The notes under the pieces: generated by a model
Seen by the model: only the letters and a program-made list of their open reading frames with translations
Told to the model about the DNA's origin: nothing
The model's database searches: none
Shown here: positions 35,401 to 43,202 of the stretch, one piece after another
Layout: the number at the start of each line of letters is the position of its first letter
How positions within the stretch are numbered: the first letter of the stretch is position 1
Made by a program: the position numbers and the translations under genes
Assembly (NCBI RefSeq): GCF_900099805.1
Contig: NZ_FNDR01000009.1
Span: 124,001-188,000, forward strand
Direction of reading: 5' to 3'
DNA: 64,000 bases
Source of the DNA: Variovorax sp. OV700
GTDB lineage: Bacteria; Pseudomonadota; Gammaproteobacteria; Burkholderiales; Burkholderiaceae_C

Positions 35401-36698
35401 ATAGAGGCGTGACGGCCAACGTCAACATCGCCAAGCTCGACATGCCCGCATGGCAAGCCCTGGTGGGCGACACCGGCACGGGCGCTGGTGCGGCCGAGGC
35501 GCCGGGCGGCGGTGAACGGCCCGAGGACGCGGCCATGAGCTACGTGCCCACGCGCATCGCGGTGCGCGCGCAGCAGCTCGGCATTGCGGGCCGCACGCTG
35601 CACAACGTGGTGCTCGGCGGCACGCGCGAAGGCACGCTCTGGCGCGCCAACATCGACGCCACAGAACTCAGCGGCTATGCCGAGTACCGCCACGCCCAGG
35701 CCGGCCGGCTCTATGCGCGGCTCGCGCGGCTCAAGATTGCGCCGGCCGAGGCCACGCAGGTCGAAGCGCTGCTCGACGAGGAGCCGGGCACGCTGCCCGC
35801 GCTCGACATCGTCGTCGATGATTTCGAGCTGCTGGGCAAGCGCCTGGGCCGCGCCGAGATCGACGCCGTCAACCGCGGCGGCGCAGGCCGCGAATGGCTG
35901 CTGAACAAACTGAGCTTCACCATGCCCGAGGCGAACTTCACCGCCAAGGGCACCTGGGCCGCGAGCTCGGTCACCACGCCCGGGCGGTCCGAGCGACGCC
36001 GCACGGCAATGACCTTCACGCTCGACATCGCGGACGCCGGCAACCTGCTCACGCGCTTCGGCATGCCCGGGGTGCTGCGGCGCGGCAGCGGGCGGCTCGA
36101 GGGCGACGTCCATTGGCGCGGCTCACCGTTCTCGCTCGACTACCCGAGCCTGGGCGGCCAGATCCAGGTCAACGTCGAATCGGGCCAGTTCCTCAAGGCC
36201 GACCCCGGCCTTGCCAAGCTGCTCGGCGTGCTGAGCCTGCAGGCGCTGCCGCGCCGGCTCACGCTGGATTTCCGCGACGTGTTCAGCCAGGGCTTCGCCT
36301 TCGACTTCATCCGCGGCGACGCGAAAATCACCAACGGCATCGCGAGTACCAACAACCTGCAGATGAAGGGCGTCAACGCCGCCGCGCTGATGGACGGCTC
36401 GGCCGACATCGTGCGTGAGACCCAAGACCTGCGCGTGGTGGTGGTGCCCGAAATCAACGCCGGCACCGCCGCGCTGGTGGCCACCGCCATCAATCCCGCG
36501 ATCGGCCTGGGCACCTTCCTCGCGCAGTGGGTGCTGAGCAAGCCGCTCGCCACAGCCGCCACGCAGGAGTTCCACATCGAAGGCACCTGGGCCGACCCAA
36601 AGATCGCCAAGGTGCCACGATCCATCGTGCCGAACGCCTCGGCCCTTCCCGCGCCGCCCGCGGGCGGCGCAGGCAAGAAAACGGAGACCACGCAATGA
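32484..36698 (+). CDS. yhdP: YhdP-family AsmA-like envelope protein
   Basis: 1404 residues. An N-terminal membrane anchor (WLLGLLIAAWLLLALSVVVLHAWIVP) is followed by a very long beta-rich periplasmic part with DUF3971 and the AsmA-like C-terminal domain (DPGLAKLLGVLSLQALPRRLTLDFRDVFSQGFAFDFIRGDAKI). In E. coli YhdP, with TamB and YdbH, carries phospholipid to the outer membrane. A low-complexity Ala/Thr/Pro insert occurs near residues 440-465. The stop overlaps the Nit gene start (ATGA). A long antisense frame covering this gene is a composition artefact. Confidence 0.93.
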   Translation: MNDTASSPSRLLKITAATARWLLGLLIAAWLLLALSVVVLHAWIVPRIGDYRGALEAQASKAIGVPVRIGSITARSDSLFPVFELRDVVLQDAQKREALRLVRVVASVSPRSLWRLNFEQLYIEGPQVDVRRDVLGKLHVAGLHMDTDTTGETRAADWFFAQRELVVEGGTVRWTDEQRQAEPLLLSDVRFVARNTARRHGLRLDATPPAGWGERFTLRGQFRQPLLSVRSGRWQTWDGQIYADLPYMDVTRLGRYVSIDARIREGSGALRLWADMKKGQIVGGAADLGLNRIDASLGRGLQPLVMRSVTGRLAGQLNEETFEFSTAALQFDTADGMRWPGGNLWLQHSPAQGRTPEHGALRADRLDLAALALIADRLPLGDATHRVLDAYAPRGLVERIDMNWQGSLGAPERYQAKGRVSGLRVASQPGAPQTATTAPAAPAAGNTAGSTASAPQRPHAGSPGVSGATVEFEATHAGGTAALTMAKGTLEFPGVFEEPVIPIDRLAAQLQWKLDKGNAQLQVSKLRFANTDAEGEAEASWRTSDPAVSSGRARYPGVLDLQGKLTRADGTRVFRYLPLEIPQHTRDYVRNAVTKGTASSVDFRVRGDLHDMPFMDPRKGEFRIVAKVADVNYAYVPPTSAIAASTASKAAASATRAGTPAPVWPALTGLSGELVFERAGMLVRNARGRLVGASGIEVTKAEAQIADMSHHASLLRVDAQAKGPLGELLRVGAPLAGETGELLSRARATGVADYRLHLELPLAAMDAAKVQASIVLSDNELQFVPEAPSFTQAKGTVSFTETGFSLAGVQARLLGGDIRLEGRGRFAGANREVALKAQGTATAEGLRSAREAEWLTRIAAKASGSTPYAASFSMRDGAPEFSLTSTLQGLALQLPAPLVKTADEQMPLRIEKKVLQRETRAGVAVAVQDQLSLELGRIGAVQYVRDISGADARVLRGSVAIGLAAGETASVPDRGVTANVNIAKLDMPAWQALVGDTGTGAGAAEAPGGGERPEDAAMSYVPTRIAVRAQQLGIAGRTLHNVVLGGTREGTLWRANIDATELSGYAEYRHAQAGRLYARLARLKIAPAEATQVEALLDEEPGTLPALDIVVDDFELLGKRLGRAEIDAVNRGGAGREWLLNKLSFTMPEANFTAKGTWAASSVTTPGRSERRRTAMTFTLDIADAGNLLTRFGMPGVLRRGSGRLEGDVHWRGSPFSLDYPSLGGQIQVNVESGQFLKADPGLAKLLGVLSLQALPRRLTLDFRDVFSQGFAFDFIRGDAKITNGIASTNNLQMKGVNAAALMDGSADIVRETQDLRVVVVPEINAGTAALVATAINPAIGLGTFLAQWVLSKPLATAATQEFHIEGTWADPKIAKVPRSIVPNASALPAPPAGGAGKKTETTQ

Positions 36699-37510
36699 AA
36701 GTCGCAGCCATCCAGATGGTGTCGGCCATCGCTCGCGAAGCCAACCTCGCGCGCGCCCACGGCCTGCTCGCCCAAGCCGCTGAGGCCGGCGCCGAGCTGG
36801 CGGTGCTGCCCGAGTATTTCTGCATGATGGGTGCGCGCGACACCGACAAGCTGGGCCTGCGCGAAACCGCCGGCGCCGGCGCCGTGCAGGGCTTTCTTGC
36901 GGATGCGGCGCGCGAGTTCGGGCTCTGGATCGTCGGCGGCACGCTGCCCATCGAGACCACCGATGCCGAGCACGTGTTCAACAGCTCGCTGTGCTATTCG
37001 CCCGATGGCCAGTGCGTGGCGCGCTACGACAAGATCCACCTGTTCTATTTCGACAACGGCACCGAGCGCTACGACGAGCGACGCGTGATCGCACCGGGCG
37101 CCACGCCCGTGGTGTTCGACCTGCCCTCGCGCGACGGACACCGCTGGCGCGTGGGCATGAGCGTCTGCTACGACCTGCGCTTTCCCGAGCTCTACCGCGC
37201 GCTTGCCAGGCAAGGCGCCGAGCTGCTGCTGGTGCCCAGTGCCTTCACCCGCACCACGGGCGCCGCGCACTGGGAGGTGCTGCTGCGTGCCCGCGCCATC
37301 GAAAACCTGGCCTGGGTCGTGGCGCCCGCGCAGGGCGGCACGCACGAGAACGGCCGCCAGACCTGGGGCCAGTCGATGGTGGTGGACCCCTGGGGCACGG
37401 TGGTGGCGCAGCAGGCCAGCGACGAAGGCATGGTGCTGTTCGACATCGATGCCGGGCAGATCGAGCGCATGCGCGCCCAGCTGCCGGTTCTCTCGCACTG
37501 CGTGCTCTAG
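36695..37510 (+). CDS. Nit-type carbon-nitrogen hydrolase (omega-amidase/deaminated-glutathione amidase-like)
   Basis: 271 residues. The nitrilase-superfamily catalytic triad is complete: E in VLPEYFCM, K in RYDKIHLF and C in GMSVCYDLRFPELYR. It is closest in pattern to Nit1/Nit2 proteins, which hydrolyse deaminated glutathione or 2-oxo amides. Translationally coupled to yhdP by ATGA and followed 3 bp later by the kinase gene. Confidence 0.9.
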   Translation: MKVAAIQMVSAIAREANLARAHGLLAQAAEAGAELAVLPEYFCMMGARDTDKLGLRETAGAGAVQGFLADAAREFGLWIVGGTLPIETTDAEHVFNSSLCYSPDGQCVARYDKIHLFYFDNGTERYDERRVIAPGATPVVFDLPSRDGHRWRVGMSVCYDLRFPELYRALARQGAELLLVPSAFTRTTGAAHWEVLLRARAIENLAWVVAPAQGGTHENGRQTWGQSMVVDPWGTVVAQQASDEGMVLFDIDAGQIERMRAQLPVLSHCVL

Positions 37511-37512
37511 CG

Positions 37513-39561
37513 ATGGAGGATGCCTTGCGAGTCGCACCGCCGCGGTGGGCGCTGTCCGCCTTCGCGCGCCTGCGTTCGCTCTGGCAGCGCTGGTTTCTCT
37601 GGCTGATCCTGGCCGTCCTGGTGTCGGCCTTGCTGATCACCGTGGTGTGGCTCGCGGGGCGGCACGAGATCGAGCAGGTGCAGGCGACACTCGACCGCGA
37701 CACCGCCGACGCGGTTTCCGACCTGCGCAACGGCCTGCAGCGCAATGCCCAGAGCCTGCGCGCCACGCAAGCCTCCGGCCTGGACCGCACGCACTGGCCC
37801 GAAGCTGCGGCAAGCCTGCTGCGCGAGCACCGCGAATGGCTCCGGCTCGAGTGGCGCGACGCCGCGCTGCGTCCGCTGGAGGCCGTCAACACGCCCTACC
37901 GCATGCGCCTGATCGGCGAGGAGAGCCGCGGGCCCGACCAGTCGGACGTGGCGCTGGCCTGCGCGGCCGCGCGCAAGCTCGGTGCGCCGGCCTATTCGCC
38001 GAGCCACTACGTGCCGATCCTGGGCGGGGGCGGCGTCGAGGTGATGGAGCTTTGCGTGCCCATCGATACGGGCGGCTTCCTCGTGGCCAGTTACTCGCTG
38101 CGCGACACGCTCATCGAACTTGTCGGCCCCACGCTCACGCGCGGGCAGGAGGTGGCATTCACCGAGGCCGACGGCACGCGCCTGGTGGCGCTCGGCACCT
38201 CGCGCCGGACGGGGACGCGCGTCTTCACCTCGCAGCAGCTGATCGACCTGCCCGGTGCCGCGCTGATGCTGCGCGTCGACGGCTGGCGTGCCGCGCCCGA
38301 TCTTTTCCCCAACGTGCTCACCGCGCTGGTCACGGCCATTTCCATCGCGCTGGTGTCCGTGCTGGTGCTGCTGGCGCGCGACACGCGCCGCCGGCTGCGC
38401 GCGGAGCGCGACTTGGCCGATGCGCTCGCTTTCCGCAAGGCGATGGAAGATTCGGTCATCACCGGCCTGCGCGCGCGCGACCTGCAGGGGCGCATCACCT
38501 ACGTGAATCCCGCGTTCTGCGAAATGGTCGGCTTCAGCCCCGAAGAGCTGATGGCCGGTAGCGGCGAATCGATCGAGGCCCCCTACTGGCCGACCGAGCT
38601 GGCGCACGAATACCAGCAGCGGCAGGCCCGGCGCCTGGCTGGCGGCATGCCGCCGCGTGAAGGCTTCGAGTCGGTCTTCATGCGCAAGGATGGCACGCGC
38701 TTCCCGGTGCTCATCTTCGAAGCGCCTCTGATCAATGCGCAGCGCGTGCAAACCGGCTGGATGAGCGCCTTCATCGACGTCAGCGAGCAGCGCCGCGTCG
38801 AAGAACTCTCGCGGGCCAGCCAGGAGCGCCTGCAAGCCAGCGCGCGGCTCGCCACCGTCGGCGAAATGGCCTCGCTGCTGAGCCATGAGCTCACGCAGCC
38901 GCTGGCCGCCATTGCCAGCTATGCGACCGGGTCGCTCAACATGCTGGGCCCGCACGCCAAGGGCGAGCAGGCCGAGGTGGCCATGGCGGTGCGTCGCATT
39001 GCCGAGCAGGCCGACCGTGCCGGCCAGGTGATCCGCAGCGTGCATGACTTCGTGCGGCGGCGCGACCGCACGCGAGAGGCCGTGGCGCCGCAGGCGCTGA
39101 TCGACGCGGTGCTGCCGCTGGTGCGGCTGCAGGCGCGCAAGCTCGGCGTGAGCATCGAGGTGGCGCTCGAAGACGGTTTGCCCAAGGCCATGTGCGACCG
39201 CACGCTGGTCGAACAGGTGTTGCTGAACCTGGCGCGCAACGGAATGCAGGCGATGGACACCGCGGACAGTGCCACGGGGCGGATCCTGCGTCTGCGCGTG
39301 GCGCGCGTCGTGGCCGTCGGCGGCCCGGGCGCGGAAGACGCGCGGCGCTGGCTCGAATTTTCGGTGGCCGACTTCGGCAGCGGCATCAGTGAAGAGGTGG
39401 CGAGCCGCCTCTTCACGCCTTTTTTCACCACGCGGGCCGATGGCATGGGGCTCGGCCTCAGCCTGTGCCGCACGGTGGTGGAGCAGCATGGCGGCGTGCT
39501 CATGTTCGAGCCCAACAGTCCCCGGGGCACCGTGTTCCGGTTTACCCTGCCGAGTACATGA
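37513..39561 (+). CDS. PAS-containing sensor histidine kinase (DctS/FixL-like)
   Basis: 682 residues. TM1 at about 27-49, a periplasmic sensor region of about 215 residues, TM2 at about 267-288, a PAS domain at about 306-430 (ITYVNPAFCEMVGFSPEEL), HisKA with H458 in LLSHELTQPLAAIASY, then HATPase (NLARNGMQAM, DFGSGIS, GMGLGLSLCRTVVEQHGG). The overall plan matches DctS of the C4-dicarboxylate systems, but no transporter is adjacent. The partner is the FixJ-type regulator 37 bp downstream. The signal is unknown. Confidence 0.92.
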   Translation: MEDALRVAPPRWALSAFARLRSLWQRWFLWLILAVLVSALLITVVWLAGRHEIEQVQATLDRDTADAVSDLRNGLQRNAQSLRATQASGLDRTHWPEAAASLLREHREWLRLEWRDAALRPLEAVNTPYRMRLIGEESRGPDQSDVALACAAARKLGAPAYSPSHYVPILGGGGVEVMELCVPIDTGGFLVASYSLRDTLIELVGPTLTRGQEVAFTEADGTRLVALGTSRRTGTRVFTSQQLIDLPGAALMLRVDGWRAAPDLFPNVLTALVTAISIALVSVLVLLARDTRRRLRAERDLADALAFRKAMEDSVITGLRARDLQGRITYVNPAFCEMVGFSPEELMAGSGESIEAPYWPTELAHEYQQRQARRLAGGMPPREGFESVFMRKDGTRFPVLIFEAPLINAQRVQTGWMSAFIDVSEQRRVEELSRASQERLQASARLATVGEMASLLSHELTQPLAAIASYATGSLNMLGPHAKGEQAEVAMAVRRIAEQADRAGQVIRSVHDFVRRRDRTREAVAPQALIDAVLPLVRLQARKLGVSIEVALEDGLPKAMCDRTLVEQVLLNLARNGMQAMDTADSATGRILRLRVARVVAVGGPGAEDARRWLEFSVADFGSGISEEVASRLFTPFFTTRADGMGLGLSLCRTVVEQHGGVLMFEPNSPRGTVFRFTLPST

Positions 39562-39598
39562 CTCACCGCCAGGCTTCGCGCTCGTTTTTGGAATCGAT

Positions 39599-40225
39599 AT
39601 GCAACCGCTGATCGACGGTCTCATCTTCATCGTGGACGATGACGCCAGCGTGCGTGAAGCGCTGGCTTGGCTGCTGCGCTCGCGCCGCCTCGAAAGCGAA
39701 CACTTCGCGAGCGCCGAGGCTTTCGAGCAGCGTCTGGCCGAAGGTCCGCTGCCCGAGCAGCCGCTGTGCCTGCTGCTGGACGTGCGGATGCCCGGCACCA
39801 GCGGCCTGGTGCTGTTCGACCGGCTCGCGGAACGCGGCGTGCTGGACGCCATGCCGGTAATTTTTCTCACCGGCCACGCCGACGTTCCGACCGCAGTGGA
39901 CGCGGTGAAGCGCGGGGCCTTCGATTTTTGCGAGAAGCCGTTCTCCGACAACGCACTGGTCGACCGCATCGAGCAAGCGCTGGGTGCCTCGCTCCGGGCG
40001 CTGAAAGTACAGCGCGCGCGCAAGAGTCTGGCCGGCCGCGTGGCCGAACTGACCGAGCGCGAGCGCGACGTCATGCGGCTCGTGGTCGAGGGATTGCCCA
40101 ACAAGCTGATTGCCGATCAGCTCGCGATCAGCGTGCGCACGGTGGAGGTCCACCGCGCGCGCGTGTTCGACAAGATGGAAGTGAAATCGGCGGTCGAGTT
40201 GGCCAACCGCCTGAGAGATCTCTAG
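39599..40225 (+). CDS. FixJ/DctR-family response regulator
   Basis: 208 residues. The receiver domain has acidic pocket DDD near residue 14, phospho-acceptor D61 in LLLDVRMPGTSG, T of FLTGHAD and K of CEKPF. A LuxR-type helix-turn-helix follows (LTERERDVMRLVVEGLPNKLIADQLAISVRTVEVHRARVFDKM). It is the cognate regulator of the kinase upstream. A weak 6-bp hairpin (GATCTC/GAGATC) overlaps its stop; convergent with the first OmpA gene, whose stop is 5 bp away. Confidence 0.93.
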   Translation: MQPLIDGLIFIVDDDASVREALAWLLRSRRLESEHFASAEAFEQRLAEGPLPEQPLCLLLDVRMPGTSGLVLFDRLAERGVLDAMPVIFLTGHADVPTAVDAVKRGAFDFCEKPFSDNALVDRIEQALGASLRALKVQRARKSLAGRVAELTERERDVMRLVVEGLPNKLIADQLAISVRTVEVHRARVFDKMEVKSAVELANRLRDL

Positions 40226-40229
40226 GAGA

Positions 40230-40793
40230 TCAGACCTTTTCCGCGACGAAGATCTCGACGCGGCGGTTTTGCGCACGGCCGGCCGGCGTGCCGTTGTCGG
40301 CCAAGGGTTCGCGCGAGCCGCGGCCGTCGGTGGTGATGGCGGTCGTCGAGACGCCACGGCCCACCAAGTGGTTGCGCACGCTGTCGGCGCGGCTCACCGA
40401 GAGGCGCTCGTTGCCTTCTTCGCTGCCGGTGTTGTCGGTGTGGCCCACCACGCGCACGCTGGCGGCCATGGCGCTGCGCAGGCCTTCGGCCACCTTGTCC
40501 AGTACCTGGGCGAGGTTGCGCTTCACGTTGGCACGGCCCACGTCGAACGACAGTTCATTGGGAATCACGAGATGCAGCTGGTTGTCCGTGGTCTGCTCGA
40601 TCACCACGCCCGTGCCCTTGGTCGAGTTTTCGAGCTCGGTCTTGAGCGAGGCCAGGCGCGCGGTCCAGCTGTTGGCTGGTGCGGCCGTCTGTGCAGCCGG
40701 CGCGGCGGCCGACCCCGGCGCGTTGGATTGCGAGGCGCACCCCACAACGAACAATGCGGCCGCAGCCGCACCCGAAACAACAAACTTCCTCAT
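40230..40793 (-). CDS. OmpA-family peptidoglycan-associated lipoprotein (copy 1)
   Basis: 187 residues with a lipobox (FVVGC), a low-complexity Ala/Pro linker and a C-terminal OmpA domain (LSFDVGRANVKRNL, GHTDNTGSEEGNERLSVSRADSVRNHL, GRGSREPLADNGTPAGRAQNRRVEIFV). The Asp and Arg that hold diaminopimelate are present. It is a paralogue of the gene at 40901, sharing the same motif order, and is the second gene of the pair. Confidence 0.9.
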   Translation of the reverse strand: MRKFVVSGAAAAALFVVGCASQSNAPGSAAAPAAQTAAPANSWTARLASLKTELENSTKGTGVVIEQTTDNQLHLVIPNELSFDVGRANVKRNLAQVLDKVAEGLRSAMAASVRVVGHTDNTGSEEGNERLSVSRADSVRNHLVGRGVSTTAITTDGRGSREPLADNGTPAGRAQNRRVEIFVAEKV

Positions 40794-40835
40794 GAGTTTT
40801 CCCTCTGAATTGACATTGAAACGATGGCGATGAGC

Positions 40836-40871
40836 GCCGGCCGCTCCCGCCCGGCCGGCTTGTTCTTTTTT
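40836..40871 (+). terminator. Plus-strand terminator between two minus-strand OmpA genes
   Basis: GCCGGCC-N10-GGCCGGC followed by TTGTTCTTTTTT, so the U-run is on the plus strand, against the direction of both flanking genes. It would stop transcripts running in from the response-regulator gene. Confidence 0.6.
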
Positions 40872-40900
40872 GATTTGTCTTTTTATCTGTCGATGTCCGG

Positions 40901-41560
40901 TCAGCCTCGTGGCGCGCGCTCGCCCACGTAGATTTCGACGCGGCGGTTCTGCGCCCGGCCGCCGTCGCTGTTGTTGTCGGCGATCGGTTCGTGCGAGCCG
41001 CGGCCTTCGATGCGGAAGGCTGCTGCACTCACGCCGCGCGCCACCAGATAGTCGCGCGTGCTCGCGGCGCGGTCGACCGACAGCGGGTTGTTGATGGCGT
41101 CCGAGCCGGTGCTGTCGGTGTGGCCGATGATGCGCACCTCGGCATTCGGGTTGTTGCGCAGGCCGCTCGCGAACTGGTCGAGCACCGGCGCGAAGTTGGA
41201 CTTGATGTTCGAACGGCCCACGTCGAAGGACACGTCGCTCGGGATCTGGAGCTTGAGTTCGTTGTTCGGGGTTTGCGTCACGGCCACGCCGGTGCCCTGG
41301 GTGGCGGCTTCCATCTGGCGCTTCTGGTTTTCCATGCGCTGCGACCACAGGTAGCCACCAAGCGCGCCAGCCGCGGCCCCGACCACGGCACCGGTGCCGA
41401 TGGCGCCGCGGTTGCCGCCGGTGGCGGACCCAATGGCTGCGCCGCCCAGTGCGCCGATGCCGGCGCCGATGCCGGTGTTGCGCTGGGTGTCGGTCATGCC
41501 GCCGGCACATCCGGACAGGACGAGAGCGGCGGCGGTGGTAGCGAGTACGAACTTTTTCAT
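40901..41560 (-). CDS. OmpA-family lipoprotein with glycine-zipper domain (copy 2)
   Basis: 219 residues. The lipobox (LVLSGC) is followed by a glycine-zipper membrane module (GIGAGIGALGGAAIGSATGG ... GAVVGAAAGALGGYLW) and a C-terminal OmpA domain (VSFDVGRSNIKSNF, GHTDSTGSDAINNPLSVDRAASTRDYL, NRRVEIYVG), as in YiaD. Start at ATG 41560 with AAAGGG; the TTG at 41575 has the ribosome site inside it. First gene of the tandem pair. Confidence 0.9.
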   Translation of the reverse strand: MKKFVLATTAAALVLSGCAGGMTDTQRNTGIGAGIGALGGAAIGSATGGNRGAIGTGAVVGAAAGALGGYLWSQRMENQKRQMEAATQGTGVAVTQTPNNELKLQIPSDVSFDVGRSNIKSNFAPVLDQFASGLRNNPNAEVRIIGHTDSTGSDAINNPLSVDRAASTRDYLVARGVSAAAFRIEGRGSHEPIADNNSDGGRAQNRRVEIYVGERAPRG

Positions 41561-41755
41561 TGCAATCCCTTTCAAGGTTGAATCAGGCGGGACAGCTTAG
41601 CGTCGGCAAGCTCGCGATGGTACGGCTTTCCTGCTGTGGAGGAAAGAGGTAAACCTTCTGCAAAGCCGCGTGAATACTGCGATGATTGCTACTAAAGTAA
41701 TAGCTGATAGCCTGTTTTCCGACACTCCGCGCCGACTTTGGGCTACGCAAGGAAT

Positions 41756-41920
41756 TCACGGTTTTGGCGGCGGATTCTTTTCGGCGGAGCGGTTGTCGTC
41801 ATCGGCAGCCTCGTCCTCATCGTGCAGCTCACCCTTCTTCCGACCCGAAAACATGGTCCACCAGACGATCAATATGAATACGAGCCCGGCCCCGAGGGCT
41901 TCAAGCAAAATCAAACCCAT
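41756..41920 (-). CDS. Small single-span membrane protein, 54 residues
   Basis: One N-terminal membrane helix (MGLILLEALGAGLVFILIVWW) followed by a short basic turn (FSGRKKGE) and a very acidic tail (DEDEAADDDN). This N-in/C-out or reverse design is that of real small membrane proteins rather than a random frame. The ATG is GGAG-preceded (10-bp spacing) and overlaps the mltA ATG on the other strand. Function unknown. The remaining space 41561-41755 is promoter DNA for the OmpA pair. Confidence 0.6.
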   Translation of the reverse strand: MGLILLEALGAGLVFILIVWWTMFSGRKKGELHDEDEAADDDNRSAEKNPPPKP

Positions 41921-43067
41921 GAGAAATGGACTCCAGTGGCTGGTTGGGCTCGCGATCGTAGCAACGCTGGCCGGCTGCTCGGTCGGGCCGCGCGCGCCCG
42001 ACACCCCGGTGCGGCCCGCCGCCACGCCCCCGCGCGACCTCGGTCCGCTGACCGGCTCGCTCGCGCATCCCAAGAGCCGATGGGTGCCGGTGGGGTGGTC
42101 GGAACTGCCGGGTTTCGGTGACGATCCGCTGCACGAAGCCTGGATTGCGCTGCTCGCCAACTGCGCCCGGCCCAACGCCGCCTTTGCGCCGCTGTGCCGC
42201 GAGGTGCGCCAGCTGGCCATTGCCACGCCGGAGGAACAGCGGCAGTGGATGACGGAGAGGCTCCAGCCCTACCGGATCGAGTCGCTGGCGGGCTCGAGCG
42301 AGGGCAAGCTCACGAGCTACTACGAGCCGGTGTACGAGGCTTCGCGCGTGCCCACGGCCACCTTCAGCGTTCCGATCTACCAGGCGCCGGAGGGCCTGGT
42401 GCCGCGCCGCGCCTGGTACACCCGGCAAGAGATCGATACCCTGCCCGAGGCGCAGGCCGCGCTGCGCGGCCGCGAGATCGCGTGGATGGCCGACCCTATC
42501 GACGCGCTGATGCTGCACATCCAGGGCTCCGGGCGGCTTCGCATCACCGAGGCCAACGGCGTGCAGCGCACCGTGCGCGTGGCGTTCTCGGCCACCAACG
42601 AGCAGCCCTACAAAAGCGTGCAGCAATGGCTGATCTCGCAGGGCGTGGCCAAGGTCGGCAAGTGGCCCGACGACACCAAGGCCTGGGCGGCGCAGAACCC
42701 GCAGCGCGTGTCGCAGCTGCTGTGGAGCAACCCGCGCTACGTGTTCTTCCGCGAAGAGACCATGAGCGAGGTTGATGCCGCCTTTGGCCCGCGCGGCGCG
42801 CAAGGCGTGCCGCTGACGGCTGGGCGCTCCATCGCTGTCGACCGCGAAAGCATTCCGTACGGCACGCCGGTGTGGCTCGCCTCGAGCGGGCCCGCGGCGC
42901 AATTGCAGAAGCTGGTGGTGGCGCAGGACACCGGCAGCGCCATTCTCGGTGCTGTGCGTGCCGACTACTTCGCCGGCACCGGCGCCGACGCCGGCCGTCT
43001 CGCCGCCAGCATGAACCAGTCCCTGCGCCTCTGGGCTCTCTGGCCAAGGCAGCTGCCCGCGCCCTGA
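41919..43067 (+). CDS. mltA: Membrane-bound lytic murein transglycosylase A
   Basis: 382 residues. A lipoprotein signal (LAIVATLAGC) is followed by the MltA barrel domain (SYYEPVYEASRVPTATFSVPIY, IAWMADPIDALMLHIQGSGRL) and the 3D domain with the catalytic Asp (VAQDTGSAILGAVRADYFAGTGADAG). It cleaves the glycan strand to 1,6-anhydromuropeptides. The ribosome site is weak and the start overlaps that of the divergent small membrane protein. Confidence 0.93.
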   Translation: MRNGLQWLVGLAIVATLAGCSVGPRAPDTPVRPAATPPRDLGPLTGSLAHPKSRWVPVGWSELPGFGDDPLHEAWIALLANCARPNAAFAPLCREVRQLAIATPEEQRQWMTERLQPYRIESLAGSSEGKLTSYYEPVYEASRVPTATFSVPIYQAPEGLVPRRAWYTRQEIDTLPEAQAALRGREIAWMADPIDALMLHIQGSGRLRITEANGVQRTVRVAFSATNEQPYKSVQQWLISQGVAKVGKWPDDTKAWAAQNPQRVSQLLWSNPRYVFFREETMSEVDAAFGPRGAQGVPLTAGRSIAVDRESIPYGTPVWLASSGPAAQLQKLVVAQDTGSAILGAVRADYFAGTGADAGRLAASMNQSLRLWALWPRQLPAP

Positions 43068-43124
43068 AGGGCGCGCGGTGTTCTCGAAGATTGGGGGCGA
43101 GCTAATTCTGACCAGAAGCTGAGC

Positions 43125-43142
43125 GTTTCACGCGGGTGTCAT
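43125..43142 (+). promoter_or_regulatory. Candidate Pho box upstream of phoX
   Basis: GTTTCAC-N4-GTGTCAT: two 7-bp direct repeats 11 bp apart, close to the PhoB consensus CTGTCAT-N4-CTGTCAY (5 and 6 of 7 matches). Located 60 bp before the phoX ATG. Confidence 0.45.
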
Positions 43143-43202
43143 GCGAAGTACCTACCTTCGCGGGTTGATTTCTTGTTGTTCAACCCACGAAAGACATTGC
43201 GC

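Noticed and set aside
32601..36113. 1170-codon open frame antisense to yhdP
   Set aside because: Same composition effect; no recognisable motif, and yhdP is complete on the other strand.
41684..41720. GCTACTAAAGTAATAGC-like stretch as a Comamonadaceae intergenic repeat
   Set aside because: It resembles dispersed repeats known in the family but only one short imperfect example is present, so I cannot support a repeat call.
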